The notes: generated by a model not told the origin, from the sequence alone. Shown: positions 23,147 through 30,479, counted from the first letter of the stretch. The stretch is DNA of 64,000 bases from Chimaeribacter arupi (GCF_002858805.1 NZ_PJZI01000009.1:62001-126000); one strand, 5' to 3'. Program-made: numbers and translations.

Positions 23147-23505
23147 ATGAATATCGAATAGAACTACCCTGGCCGCCTGGAAATAACCATCTCTTCTCTG
23201 TGTTCCGCGGTAGAAAGATTAAGAGCAAAAAGGGAAGGGATTACACAGCACTCGTCAATCAGTATGTCCTCGAAGCAAATCAGCAATACCAACTGGCCGG
23301 CAGGCTCAAAGTAAAAATCCTCGCATACCCACCTACACGCGCCCGGCGTGATTTGGACAACCTCTTCAAAGCACCGCTCGATTCACTCACCCAAGCAGGC
23401 GTCATAGCTGACGATAGCCTGATTGATGACGTGCGTATGGTTCGCTGTGAAGTAGTGAAGGGCGGCAAGCTGGAAATTATCATTACCGAACTGGAGGCAG
23501 TATGA
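23143..23505 (+). CDS. rusA: Holliday junction resolvase RusA
   Basis: 120 residues, the exact family length. LPWPPGNNHLF, PPTRARRDLDNLFKAPLDSL and GVIADDSLIDD contain the conserved acidic residues of RusA. It cuts four-way DNA junctions symmetrically. Start overlaps the ybcO-like stop by 4 bases. Confidence 0.95.
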   Translation: MNEYRIELPWPPGNNHLFSVFRGRKIKSKKGRDYTALVNQYVLEANQQYQLAGRLKVKILAYPPTRARRDLDNLFKAPLDSLTQAGVIADDSLIDDVRMVRCEVVKGGKLEIIITELEAV

Positions 23506-24269
23506 ATCTCGAAAGCGCTATCAAATTCCACTCTCCGAAATCCCCAAACTACACCGCAACCACGCCAGCAACCGCTTCAGAAGCTCTGACAGGTACTGAC
23601 GTAATGGCGGCAATGGGTATGGCTCAGAGTCGCGCTGAAATGGGGTACAGCGCTTTTCTGGGGAAGATGGGTATCAGTAAGCAGGACAGTGATCGGGCGA
23701 TCAACCTGCTGACCAAACATTCACTCGAAACCTGCGGCCGGGTTGCAGCCCTTCGCAAGCTTGAGAGTGATATTAAACCAGTGGTGATGCAAGTTCTCGC
23801 AACTTATGCGTATCTGGATTACTGCCGCAGTGCCGCCAGCGTGAAACCGTGTGAGTGCTGCACGGGTGCCGGCTTCATTGAGGCTGAGGTATTTTCACTG
23901 AAAGCGCCTCTGTCCGGCGGAATGCAGCGCAGTGTGCGGGAGATTGTCCGGGTTCGCTGCAAGCCATGCCAGGGGCGGGGTGTAGTCTCTGCGGCATGTA
24001 ACGACTGTTCCGGGCGCGGGAAGGCTCTCAACAGAAAAGAAACCGAATTACAGGGTGTGCCGGTGATGGGAGATTGCAAGCGCTGCTCTGGCCGGGGGTA
24101 TGAGCGCATACCTTCCACAGAGGCCTACAGAGCCGCATTCGGTAAGAATGAATTGGTATCCGTAGCAACCTGGGAGAAAAGCGTGAAGCCATTCTATGAT
24201 CAGCTGATCACTAAACTGGAAGTAGAAGAGGCTTGGGCAAACTCTGCTTTATCGAAAGTGACTGCATAG
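23502..24269 (+). CDS. Q: Late antitermination protein Q (phage 21/82 type)
   Basis: 255 residues. IKFHSPKSPNYTATTPATAS and TGTDVMAAMGMAQSRAEMGY are hallmarks of this Q family. Two CxxC-type zinc knuckle groups occur mid-protein (CECCTGAG, CKPCQGRG, CNDCSGRG, CKRCSGRG). It should act at the late promoter just downstream to let polymerase cross the terminator at 24373 and read the lysis and structural genes. Confidence 0.93.
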   Translation: MNLESAIKFHSPKSPNYTATTPATASEALTGTDVMAAMGMAQSRAEMGYSAFLGKMGISKQDSDRAINLLTKHSLETCGRVAALRKLESDIKPVVMQVLATYAYLDYCRSAASVKPCECCTGAGFIEAEVFSLKAPLSGGMQRSVREIVRVRCKPCQGRGVVSAACNDCSGRGKALNRKETELQGVPVMGDCKRCSGRGYERIPSTEAYRAAFGKNELVSVATWEKSVKPFYDQLITKLEVEEAWANSALSKVTA

Positions 24270-24372
24270 CGCAATAGGAAATAGCCTGATATTTTATCGT
24301 AAGCTATTTACTTTTCCGGAAACTGTGTTAATTTATCTCTAACGATGGGATTTCTGCCTCTCGTTAACAAAT

Positions 24373-24400
24373 AAGCCTCGGTTACTCACCGGGGCTTTTT
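24373..24400 (+). terminator. Terminator after Q, candidate tR'
   Basis: AAGCCTCGG, loop TTACTCA, CCGGGGCTTTTT. It lies about 100 bases behind Q, where the late-promoter terminator is expected. The late promoter itself should be in 24290-24350 but hexamers with good spacing were not clear. Confidence 0.72.
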
Positions 24401-24410
24401 GCTTTTCTGC

Positions 24411-24497
24411 GCAACAGGCAAAGGCGCTGTAAGTAGCATTATGGGAATGCACCGAAAGGGAAGCCGTTCGAATCGGCCGCAGCGTTCTTGCCGTTGC
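24411..24497. ncRNA. Structured RNA candidate behind Q, unknown class
   Basis: The outer arms (24411-24430, GCAACAGGCAAAGGCGCTGT, and GCAGCGTTCTTGCCGTTGC up to 24497) pair over about 18 positions with few bulges. The interior makes three hairpins: GCATT-ATGGG-AATGC, CC-GAAA-GG and GCCG-TTCGAAT-CGGC, the last like a tRNA T arm. Length about 87 bases. No anticodon arm, so not a normal tRNA. It lies between tR' and a leftward terminator and has no open frame of note. Confidence 0.5.
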
Positions 24498-24501
24498 TTA
24501 T

Positions 24502-24525
24502 AAAAAAGCCTCCCGAAGGAGGCTT
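24502..24525 (-). terminator. Leftward terminator of the ibs/RHH transcript
   Basis: On the minus strand GAAGCCTCC, loop TTCG, GGAGGCTTTTTTA, four bases after the stop of the ribbon-helix-helix gene. Confidence 0.88.
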
Positions 24526-24529
24526 CTCG

Positions 24530-24715
24530 TTACATCTTTAGTTCATTGGCCAGCATCTGAAGCGCCCTGGTAACAACTGCCGATTGAGGCTCACCAGTAT
24601 GGGCTGCAAGGCGCTCCAGTAACGCGATGGTTTCGACGTTGAGCTTCATGCTCTTTACCTTCAAACCACGCCGTTCATCGCTGCGTTTTTGGATGTCAGT
24701 TATTGACCGAGCCAT
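24530..24715 (-). CDS. Small ribbon-helix-helix-like repressor
   Basis: 61 residues, MARSITDIQKRSDERRGLKV, then KSMKLNVETIALLERLAAHT and GEPQSAVVTRALQMLANELK. A beta strand followed by two helices with a GEPQSAVVTRAL turn is the Arc/CopG pattern. It lies on the same strand as the ibs toxin gene, 61 bases downstream of its stop, apparently on the same mRNA. Two ATAGGT-N2-ACCTAT palindromes sit on the promoter, as expected for autoregulation by such a protein. The N-terminal codons overlap the Sib RNA promoter on the other strand. Confidence 0.7.
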   Translation of the reverse strand: MARSITDIQKRSDERRGLKVKSMKLNVETIALLERLAAHTGEPQSAVVTRALQMLANELKM

Positions 24716-24731
24716 GATAAAATCCTAAATT
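24703..24731 (+). promoter_or_regulatory. Promoter of the Sib-like antisense RNA
   Basis: TTGACC (24703-24708), 17 bases, TAAATT (24726-24731), reading right. The start would be near 24738, where a G-rich leader hairpin like that of Sib RNAs begins. Confidence 0.75.
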
Positions 24732-24737
24732 ATGGAG

Positions 24738-24883
24738 TGTGGGTTGGAGGGGATTTCTCCCCTCCGCCTGACTGTCTTAGTAAGCTGGGGAGCTAATCAC
24801 TAAGAGAACAATCAGGATGATGATTAACTTCATCATAACCCTTCCTCATGTTGGCCTCTGCTTCGGTAGGGGCCTTCCCGTTT
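24738..24883 (+). ncRNA. sib: Sib-type antisense RNA antitoxin
   Basis: About 145 bases, fully antisense to the ibs gene. Order of elements equals E. coli Sib (QUAD) RNAs: 5' hairpin GGAGGGG-ATTTCT-CCCCTCC (24746-24765), GACTGTCTTAGTAAGC, the complement of the two Met codons followed by ATAACCCTT, and a 3' hairpin with TTCG loop, GGCCTCTGCTTCGGTAGGGG (24853-24874), followed by a pyrimidine tract. It should pair with ibs mRNA and block translation or trigger decay. Confidence 0.85.
24777..24836 (-). CDS. ibs: Ibs-family type I toxin peptide
   Basis: 19 residues, MMKLIIILIVLLVISSPAY. E. coli IbsC, as I recall it, is MMRLVIILIVLLLISFSAY: same length, same MM start and AY end, and about 14 identical positions. 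AGGAAGGG precedes the first ATG. Ibs peptides insert in the inner membrane and depolarise it when overproduced. The gene is preceded by a consensus promoter (24905-24933) and followed on the same strand by the ribbon-helix-helix gene. The Sib antisense RNA covers it completely. Confidence 0.9.
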   Translation of the reverse strand: MMKLIIILIVLLVISSPAY

Positions 24884-24904
24884 CAGCGTCCGGCTGATGG
24901 GATG

Positions 24905-24938
24905 ATTATAGGTAAACCTATGTTATAGGTCAACCTAT
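24905..24938 (-). promoter_or_regulatory. ibs/RHH promoter with two palindromic operators
   Basis: On the minus strand TTGACC (24928-24933), 17 bases, TATAAT (24905-24910): near-perfect sigma-70 promoter. The palindromes ATAGGTAAACCTAT (24908-24921) and ATAGGTCAACCTAT (24925-24938) cover the -10 and -35 elements, 17 bp centre to centre. A repressor bound there would exclude polymerase. The best candidate is the small protein encoded at 24530-24715. Confidence 0.8.
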
Positions 24939-24964
24939 ATTTTGCATTCATACATATAAAAAAT

Positions 24965-24990
24965 AAGGCTGCCTACGGGCGGCCTTTTTT
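24965..24990 (+). terminator. Rightward terminator before the lysis genes
   Basis: AAGGCTGCC, loop TAC, GGGCGGCCTTTTTT. A further terminator that Q-modified polymerase must pass before the lysis cassette. Confidence 0.7.
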
Positions 24991-25104
24991 CGTTTTAGCG
25001 CTCATGGATTTCCCCTGTTTAGTCCTGTGTCCTTTTACCGCGAGCGCCTTTTATTTCTTTCAACAGCAATAGTGCCGGTCTTGCCGGGATTGCCGGAGAC
25101 GGCC

Positions 25105-25164
25105 ATGCAAAACACTCTCACTTCACTCCTGTATCTGATCAGCGAGGTCAGGCATGGAGAATAG
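25105..25164 (+). CDS. 19-codon leader ORF before the lysis cassette
   Basis: MQNTLTSLLYLISEVRHGE. GGAG lies six bases before the ATG, and the stop overlaps the start of the next gene by 11 bases. It could couple translation into the cassette. No family known to me. Confidence 0.3.
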   Translation: MQNTLTSLLYLISEVRHGE

Positions 25165-25546
25165 CTTAATCACAAGTATCAGCGCTCTGCTGCTAGGCGG
25201 CGGGGCGGTGGCAATTTTCTGGAAGCCCTTAATTGCGGGCATCGCTTCAATCGTTACCACCAACAGGGCGGGTGGAGAGATTATCTCCAGCTACAAAGAG
25301 CAGGTTGTTTTGCTGAAAGAGAGCAATGAGCTGCTCCGCAAGGAAAACGACGATCTCCGCGACAGACACGATAAGAACATTCGTCGCATCTCCACCCTGG
25401 AGACAGACCTCCGGCTGATCAAGAGTGCTCTGGGTACCCTGTTGGCGATGTCTGACGCAAGCACATCGGGTAACGACCGACTCAGGAATGAAGTCACTCG
25501 GCTGATCGCCACTCTGGAGGACGACAGCAATGCACCTACCCAATAG
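25154..25546 (+). CDS. Membrane-anchored coiled-coil protein, lysis region
   Basis: 130 residues. N-terminal hydrophobic segment LLLGGGAVAIFWKPLIAGIA, then a long charged helix (LLKESNELLRKENDDLRDRH). First main gene of the late transcript. Possibly an accessory of host lysis or membrane; not assigned to a family. Confidence 0.6.
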   Translation: MENSLITSISALLLGGGAVAIFWKPLIAGIASIVTTNRAGGEIISSYKEQVVLLKESNELLRKENDDLRDRHDKNIRRISTLETDLRLIKSALGTLLAMSDASTSGNDRLRNEVTRLIATLEDDSNAPTQ

Positions 25547-25841
25547 CGACAAGCCCACACCGCGCAAGATGGTCACTTTAGGTTACTGGCTTCTCGGCGC
25601 GTGCCTGTTCAGCATCCTGATGACCATCATCTTTGTGTACGTCAGCAACGATGCAAACCGGCGGGTTGAAGATATCCGCAAAGATTACGGCGAAGTCGCA
25701 AGTCGCCGTGATGAGAAGGTTGAGCAACTGAGCAATCAGGTAGCTGACCTTCAGAAGAAACTCGACTCCCTGCCAGACCGCACCGCCAATAAGACCGCTG
25801 ACAAGGTGAAGCAGGTAGTCAAAGAGGATGAAGGGAAATGA
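25530..25841 (+). CDS. Membrane-anchored coiled-coil protein, lysis region
   Basis: 103 residues with one membrane span, LGYWLLGACLFSILMTIIFV, and a coiled-coil C-terminus (VEQLSNQVADLQKKLDSL). The start overlaps the previous gene by 17 bases and the stop overlaps the lysozyme start. Topology resembles a pinholin- or spanin-like accessory, but no family is clear. Confidence 0.6.
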   Translation: MHLPNSDKPTPRKMVTLGYWLLGACLFSILMTIIFVYVSNDANRRVEDIRKDYGEVASRRDEKVEQLSNQVADLQKKLDSLPDRTANKTADKVKQVVKEDEGK

Positions 25842-26305
25842 GTCAGATTATTCAAATCCTCAATTTTGAAGAAGGCTACCGTGAGAAGCCGTATATCGAC
25901 ACTGAAGGATATCCCACAGTGGCTGGCGGCATTCGTATCGGGCCGAAGTATGCCAGTCTCGCGAATTACACGTTCAGTGTTCCTCGCAAGGTAGGCGACT
26001 TTTGGAAGCAGGCCATTGTGGATGGAATGGTTTATCAGATGAGCGCTACGCCATCCATTGCAGCAGCGCTTAAGCAATGCAACCCAGCCCGCGCTGATGT
26101 GCTTTACAGCATGTGCTACCAAATGGGGCTGGCTGGCCTAGCTGGCTTCAAGAACACGCTGGCGATGATTGGCGCTGGTAACTTTACCGGTGCTGCTAAC
26201 GGCATGTTGAGCAGTAAATGGGCATCGCAAACGCCAGAGCGCGCCCGGCGCCATGCTGAAGTGATGCGTACCGGCACCTACGATATTTATAAGGGGCTGA
26301 TATGA
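25838..26305 (+). CDS. Endolysin, T4-lysozyme-type muramidase (GH24)
   Basis: 155 residues. The catalytic triad spacing of T4 lysozyme is kept: Glu11 (NFEEGY), Asp21 (YIDTEG), Thr27 (YPTVAGG). MCYQMGLAGLAGFKNTLAMI is the C-terminal lobe motif. No signal peptide, so it needs a holin to reach peptidoglycan; the holin-like gene follows directly. Confidence 0.92.
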   Translation: MSQIIQILNFEEGYREKPYIDTEGYPTVAGGIRIGPKYASLANYTFSVPRKVGDFWKQAIVDGMVYQMSATPSIAAALKQCNPARADVLYSMCYQMGLAGLAGFKNTLAMIGAGNFTGAANGMLSSKWASQTPERARRHAEVMRTGTYDIYKGLI

Positions 26306-26646
26306 CCTTTCTCATCTGGCTCCTGGTTGTCCTGGCGATAATTATCGGCGTTCTGCTCATCCGCAAATACACCAATTTGGAGTTTGTGGCTCATGCCAAG
26401 TTGCTATTCAAAGCGTGGTCAGTGTGGTTGGGAAGTGCAGGCGCGGCATTAAGCGCGGCGATGCAGCTGATCCCTGATGCCGCTCTCACCGGATGGAACA
26501 TGCTGCCGCCAGATATTAAGTCATTCCTGCCTCCGAATTACCTGAGCATCATCGGTTCATTCCTGATGGTTATGGCAGTGTTGGCGCAGTTCATCCGTCA
26601 GCGGAAGTTACTCAACCAGAAGCAACGACTGGACACGAACCCATGA
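26302..26646 (+). CDS. Holin-like membrane protein
   Basis: 114 residues. Hydrophobic segments FLIWLLVVLAIIIGVLLIRK, a weaker one near SVWLGSAGAALSAAMQLIPD, and LSIIGSFLMVMAVLAQFI, with a basic tail. The middle and C-terminal half match a class of phage holins (DUF7940-like). It sits between endolysin and the Rz gene, as a holin often does. Confidence 0.8.
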   Translation: MTFLIWLLVVLAIIIGVLLIRKYTNLEFVAHAKLLFKAWSVWLGSAGAALSAAMQLIPDAALTGWNMLPPDIKSFLPPNYLSIIGSFLMVMAVLAQFIRQRKLLNQKQRLDTNP

Positions 26647-26930
26647 CATCACTTCTCTCCGGTTGGTGGTCAGAAATCCTGACTGGCCTCGCTGTTATCG
26701 TTGGCCTCATCACTGCCTACTTCGGCGGTAAGAAGATCGGCACCACGCAGACGCAGGCTAAAGCTGACGTGGCCGCGGCTAAAGTCGAGTCTGCCCTGGT
26801 GTCAGCTGTTGCTGAAAAGCAGAAAGAAAATGCACAGGTGGCTAAAGATGCTCAAACGACTAACGCTGCTCTCAGTGACGCTGCTAGCCGCAACAAGCTG
26901 CACTCCTCACGCTACAACTCAGACGACTAG
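26643..26930 (+). CDS. Rz: Inner-membrane spanin Rz
   Basis: 95 residues: one N-terminal membrane span (ILTGLAVIVGLITAYFGGKK) and a periplasmic Ala/Lys/Gln-rich coiled coil. The outer-membrane spanin gene begins inside it in another frame, the standard Rz/Rz1 arrangement. Confidence 0.82.
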   Translation: MTSLLSGWWSEILTGLAVIVGLITAYFGGKKIGTTQTQAKADVAAAKVESALVSAVAEKQKENAQVAKDAQTTNAALSDAASRNKLHSSRYNSDD

Positions 26931-27078
26931 CCCCACGATTACCATTGATTCTAGCTGCACACTCTTCAGCCCTATCTACACCCACGGTAAAGATTCAGAG
27001 CTGATGGATATCCGCACCGTCCGGGCTATCAATGCTCACAACGATTTATACGACCGCCTTTGCGGAGAGAAGAAATGA
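26848..27078 (+). CDS. Rz1: Outer-membrane spanin lipoprotein Rz1
   Basis: 76 residues from the ATG at 26848, overlapping the last 83 bases of Rz in the +1 frame. The signal MLKRLTLLSVTLLAATSC ends in a lipobox with Cys18. The mature part is Thr/Ser-rich. With Rz it fuses the inner and outer membranes in the last step of lysis. Confidence 0.85.
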   Translation: MLKRLTLLSVTLLAATSCTPHATTQTTSPTITIDSSCTLFSPIYTHGKDSELMDIRTVRAINAHNDLYDRLCGEKK

Positions 27079-27356
27079 ACCCGCTCAAATGGCTACTCAC
27101 CAAAGAGACAAAGGAACCTACCGTGACTGACGCCGCAGTAACAGACACCGCGACAACCGCACAAGCAATCCCTCCTGTGACCACCACTACAGAAACAGTG
27201 GTGCCGGCCACCACACAGACCACCACGACCAGCGTCACCTCTGATGACGCTGTGCTGGGCAAGGTGAAAGAATTGCTGATCAGCATTGGTCACGATGTCG
27301 AAAACGAATTCGATGAAGTGGTAGCCCTGGCAAAGAAACTCGTCGCTAAAGCATAA
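27075..27356 (+). CDS. Thr-rich phage protein of unknown function
   Basis: 93 residues from the ATG at 27075 (GGAGAG upstream, ATGA overlap with Rz1). Residues 15-60 are a Thr/Val-rich, low-complexity stretch; residues 62-93 form an amphipathic helix (VKELLISIGHDVENEFDEVV). Not recognised. Confidence 0.6.
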   Translation: MNPLKWLLTKETKEPTVTDAAVTDTATTAQAIPPVTTTTETVVPATTQTTTTSVTSDDAVLGKVKELLISIGHDVENEFDEVVALAKKLVAKA

Positions 27357-27367
27357 GGAAAAAGACA

Positions 27368-27607
27368 ATGGCCGTAGAAGTAACCTCAGAAGAATTGAAA
27401 GCCGTGCTTCAGGACTCAGACGTCCAGGCACTCATCGTCAGCAAGCTGGCAGAAAAGAAAACTGAAGGGCTGGCCGCTGCTTTAACGGCACAGTACAAAA
27501 GCCTTGGCATCGAACCTGACAGCGCTGAGTCAGCCAGCACCAGTGACGCAGCAACCGACGAAAGCTCAGCGGGCGCAGAAGCCGCAAGCACTGAAGCTAC
27601 AGCTTAA
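27368..27607 (+). CDS. Small acidic phage protein
   Basis: 79 residues, begins MAVEVTSEELKAVLQDSDVQ; helical first half, then a Ser/Ala/Glu/Asp-rich tail. AAGGAAA precedes the ATG. Its place between the lysis cassette and terS suggests an accessory virion or late protein; not recognised. Confidence 0.6.
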   Translation: MAVEVTSEELKAVLQDSDVQALIVSKLAEKKTEGLAAALTAQYKSLGIEPDSAESASTSDAATDESSAGAEAASTEATA

Positions 27608-27621
27608 CGGTGAGTAATTCT

Positions 27622-27645
27622 GCCTGCGCATAGGCAGGCTTTGTC
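27622..27645. terminator. Hairpin between convergent late gene and moron
   Basis: CTGCCTGC, loop GCATA, GGCAGG then CTTTG. Weak T tract; it lies between the rightward 27368 gene and the leftward 27652 gene. Confidence 0.5.
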
Positions 27646-27651
27646 GCCCAC

Positions 27652-27846
27652 TCAAGGGAAGCAAGCTTTGAGCTGCTTCAATATGCTGTCGTGATCACCA
27701 CCTGTGTAATCAGCTAGAATTTTGGCTAATTGTTCAATAGATAAGCCAATAATTGTCTTGCCAATATCATTTACAGGAAGGGCATTGTAAGACCCGCCTA
27801 CATACTCGATATGGTAATTCTGTCTACCTGCTTTGATCACACACAT
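27652..27846 (-). CDS. Leftward moron-like gene of unknown function
   Basis: 64 residues from the ATG at 27846 (MCVIKAGRQNYHIEYVGGSY), with GGGAG upstream; a longer reading from 27873 is possible. It is the only leftward gene inside the late region, which suggests expression from its own promoter in the lysogen. The product is small, soluble and unrecognised. Confidence 0.6.
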   Translation of the reverse strand: MCVIKAGRQNYHIEYVGGSYNALPVNDIGKTIIGLSIEQLAKILADYTGGDHDSILKQLKACFP

Positions 27847-28062
27847 ATAAGAGCTCCCGTTAGTTATACGCATAAGGATGAAAATCCAACATACCTATAT
27901 CCAGAACGGTATTACAAGAGTCATTCACTGAGTGGCTCTGATAATGCTGTGCAGCCAGCATTGTCGAGAATACCAGCGGGAGCCAGCGACGTTAAATAAA
28001 GCCTCAATACCCGCACCCTTTCACCACCGGGGAGAATCCTTTATTCACATGGAGGCTCACCA
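27847..28062. other. Intergenic stretch before the morphogenesis genes
   Basis: 216 bp without a supported gene. It should contain the promoter of the leftward 27652 gene and the leader of the 28063 gene (GGAGG at 28051-28055 region). Nothing else recognised. Confidence 0.4.
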
Positions 28063-28500
28063 ATGGCTATTACTGCCTGCAAGATACTTCAAGCCAATGA
28101 CTATGGCGCAATGAACCAGCAGCTTACCTCAGCACTAGCCACAGGGTGGAAACCTATGGGCTATCTGCGCATTACCAGCGGGGAGCAGCAAGACTTTTAT
28201 CAGATGGTGTATCAGGGAAGTAACCTGGACGTAGATGGTTATGAGTCGGTCATTGCAAATAACCAACAACTGACCGTCAAAAACAGTGCGGGCACCGTAT
28301 CTGCTACTGGGACGGTAAGCATCTCTCAGAGTTCAGTAACCGCCGTCAGCCTGCCTGACTCCACTGCGATTGTCAGCAACACACAAGTTCTCTCCATCCC
28401 TGTGACAACGGGGCTGGCTCTAAGCCTGGGGACGGCAACGCGCAAAATCACCTTAACCGTGTCCGGTGGCATTGTGACCGCCGCATCTATCACATCGTGA
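28063..28500 (+). CDS. Phage protein with N-terminal DUF1737-like part
   Basis: 145 residues. Residues 1-55 (GWKPMGYLRITSGEQQDFYQ) resemble the short DUF1737-type fold found near phage structural genes; residues 56-145 are Ser/Thr/Val-rich beta sequence resembling a bacterial Ig-like domain. Possibly a minor virion or decoration protein. The call is tentative. Confidence 0.55.
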   Translation: MAITACKILQANDYGAMNQQLTSALATGWKPMGYLRITSGEQQDFYQMVYQGSNLDVDGYESVIANNQQLTVKNSAGTVSATGTVSISQSSVTAVSLPDSTAIVSNTQVLSIPVTTGLALSLGTATRKITLTVSGGIVTAASITS

Positions 28501-28508
28501 GGTATGAA

Positions 28509-28679
28509 ATGGCAACTGCTAAGCAACAACAAGAGAAGATCCAAGAAGCACTGCATGAAGCAGCCGTTGAACTGGCAAAGACGCCGGGCATCAACCCGGA
28601 TGATCTGAGTGCTCGTGTGCAGCGCCTGAAAGAAACACTGGAAGGCACCGTCTATCCAGATAGCACCACTGACAAGTAA
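28509..28679 (+). CDS. Small helical phage protein before terS
   Basis: 56 residues from the ATG at 28509 (GAGG seven bases upstream); a GTG at 28497 overlapping the previous stop is an alternative. Sequence is helical (QEKIQEALHEAAVELAKTPG). Not recognised. Confidence 0.55.
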   Translation: MATAKQQQEKIQEALHEAAVELAKTPGINPDDLSARVQRLKETLEGTVYPDSTTDK

Positions 28680-28732
28680 GCATTACAGGTGGCCTTCAAT
28701 GAGGGTCACCGATAATGACAAAGGAGAACACT

Positions 28733-29176
28733 ATGGCGAGGCCGACTAAGTACGAAGAGGCGTATGCCGAACAGGCACGCAAACTGTGCTTGCTCGGTCA
28801 TACCGATGCGGAGTTAGCAGAATTCTTTGAGGTGAGTGAATCCACGATCAATAACTGGAAGCACGAGCATCCTGAATTTCTGGAGTCCATAAAAAAAGGT
28901 AAGGCCGTAGCTGATGGTGATGTGGTTGATCGCCTGTATCAGCGCGCAATGGGTTATGTAGCGCCAGACCTCGATATTCGCGTTATCGAAAACAATATCG
29001 TCGAGACGCCTTACATGAAGCATTACCCACCTGATACCACTGCCGCCATCTTCTGGTTGAAGAACCGCCAGCCCAAGGTGTGGCGTGACAAACAGGAAGT
29101 AGAGCAGAGCGGCGAAATGGGTCTGACAGTCAACATCAAGAGGTTCACGCCAGATGGAGATAAATCTTCCGAATAA
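28733..29176 (+). CDS. Terminase small subunit
   Basis: 147 residues from the ATG at 28733 (AAGGAG upstream). Helix-turn-helix DAELAEFFEVSESTINNWKH near residues 25-45 is the DNA-recognition part, followed by an oligomerisation helix. It overlaps the large subunit gene by 23 bases. It recognises phage DNA for packaging. Confidence 0.88.
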   Translation: MARPTKYEEAYAEQARKLCLLGHTDAELAEFFEVSESTINNWKHEHPEFLESIKKGKAVADGDVVDRLYQRAMGYVAPDLDIRVIENNIVETPYMKHYPPDTTAAIFWLKNRQPKVWRDKQEVEQSGEMGLTVNIKRFTPDGDKSSE

Positions 29177-30479
29177 CTGGTCGCCTCGTTCATACCAGAT
29201 ACCACTGTGGGGCGCGCTCGAATCAGGCATTAAGCGTGCTGTGGTCTGCTGGCCGCGACGTGCAGGTAAGGATGATCTCTGCCTCCACTGGTCAGCCATC
29301 CAATGCATGACAAAGGTTGGAAACTACATCCACTGTCTGCCTCAAGCTAATCAGGCAAGGCGCGCCATCTGGGATGCGGTAAACCCCCACACAGGACGCC
29401 GACGCATTGATGAGGCATTTCCTGAAGCTATCCGTGCGTCGGTGCGCACTGACGAAATGAAGATCACCTTCGTCAATGGCTCAACGTGGCAAGTGGTCGG
29501 CTCTGACAACTACAGCGCGCTCATCGGCTCCGCCTACCTTGGCGTGGTCTTCTCTGAATACGCACTGAGTAACCCCAACGCTTACGCCTTCTTGCGTCCA
29601 ATCCTGGCAGAGAACGGTGGCTGGGCTTTATTCATCTCAACACCACGTGGGCGCAATCACTTCCACAAGCTATTCCTTGGCGCAGAGAAGAGTGATGGCT
29701 GGTTCGCTGAGCATCTCTCTGCTGAAACTACCGGACACATCAAGCCTGAAGTGCTGGCCAATGAATTGGCAGAGATGATTGACGAACGTGGAGAGGAGGA
29801 AGGGAAGGCTCTCTATGAGCAGGAGTACCTCTGTTCGTGGGATGCAGCCATTCCCGGTGCTTACTACTCGCGAATGCTGGCAGACGCTACCAGAGACGGC
29901 AGGGTCACCCATGTGCCATATGACCCGGCATTCCCAGTCTACACAGCGTGGGATTTGGGTATTGGCGACTCAACAGCCATCTGGTTCGCGCAACTCATCG
30001 GCAAAGAGATTCGGATCATCGACTTCTACGAAGCCTCCGGCGTTGGGCTTGACCACTACGCGAAGGTCATCAAAGACAAGCCGTACAGCTACGAGCGCCA
30101 CATCCTCCCGCATGACGTCATGGCTTCAGAACTTGGCACCGGAACAACGAGATTCGAAACGCTGCGCAAGCTTGGCGTGAGGGTTGAAGCACTGCCGGCC
30201 AGCCGCGTAGATGACGGTATCAACGCCGTCCGAATGATGTTGCCGCGCTGTTGGTTTGACAAGACTAAGTGCGAGAAGGGGCTGAATGCCCTGGCACAGT
30301 ATCAGCGTGAATGGGATGAGAAAGCGAAAGCGTATAAGCCCCGCCCATTGCATGACTGGACATCCCACGCTTCAGATGCGTTTCGCTATCTCGCGGTAGG
30401 TACAGATAAGTATCGGCCTGAGCGACGCGCATCAGCTAAGCAGCGCATGGCAAACACCGACTATCAACTTTTCGGGTGA
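29154..30479 (+). CDS. Terminase large subunit
   Basis: 441 residues. Walker A WPRRAGKD at residues 33-40, Walker B LGVVFSEYAL, and an RNase H-like nuclease domain with AWDLGIGDSTAIW and the final acidic site HASDAFRY. It powers DNA entry into the capsid through the portal and cuts the concatemer. Confidence 0.95.
   Translation: MEINLPNNWSPRSYQIPLWGALESGIKRAVVCWPRRAGKDDLCLHWSAIQCMTKVGNYIHCLPQANQARRAIWDAVNPHTGRRRIDEAFPEAIRASVRTDEMKITFVNGSTWQVVGSDNYSALIGSAYLGVVFSEYALSNPNAYAFLRPILAENGGWALFISTPRGRNHFHKLFLGAEKSDGWFAEHLSAETTGHIKPEVLANELAEMIDERGEEEGKALYEQEYLCSWDAAIPGAYYSRMLADATRDGRVTHVPYDPAFPVYTAWDLGIGDSTAIWFAQLIGKEIRIIDFYEASGVGLDHYAKVIKDKPYSYERHILPHDVMASELGTGTTRFETLRKLGVRVEALPASRVDDGINAVRMMLPRCWFDKTKCEKGLNALAQYQREWDEKAKAYKPRPLHDWTSHASDAFRYLAVGTDKYRPERRASAKQRMANTDYQLFG

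Noticed and set aside
24427-24488. A tRNA gene, because of GTTCGAATC in a T-arm-like hairpin and a seven-pair acceptor-like stem
   Set aside because: Only about 62 bases between the acceptor-like arms, no anticodon arm with a seven-base loop and no proper D arm. Kept only as a structured RNA candidate.
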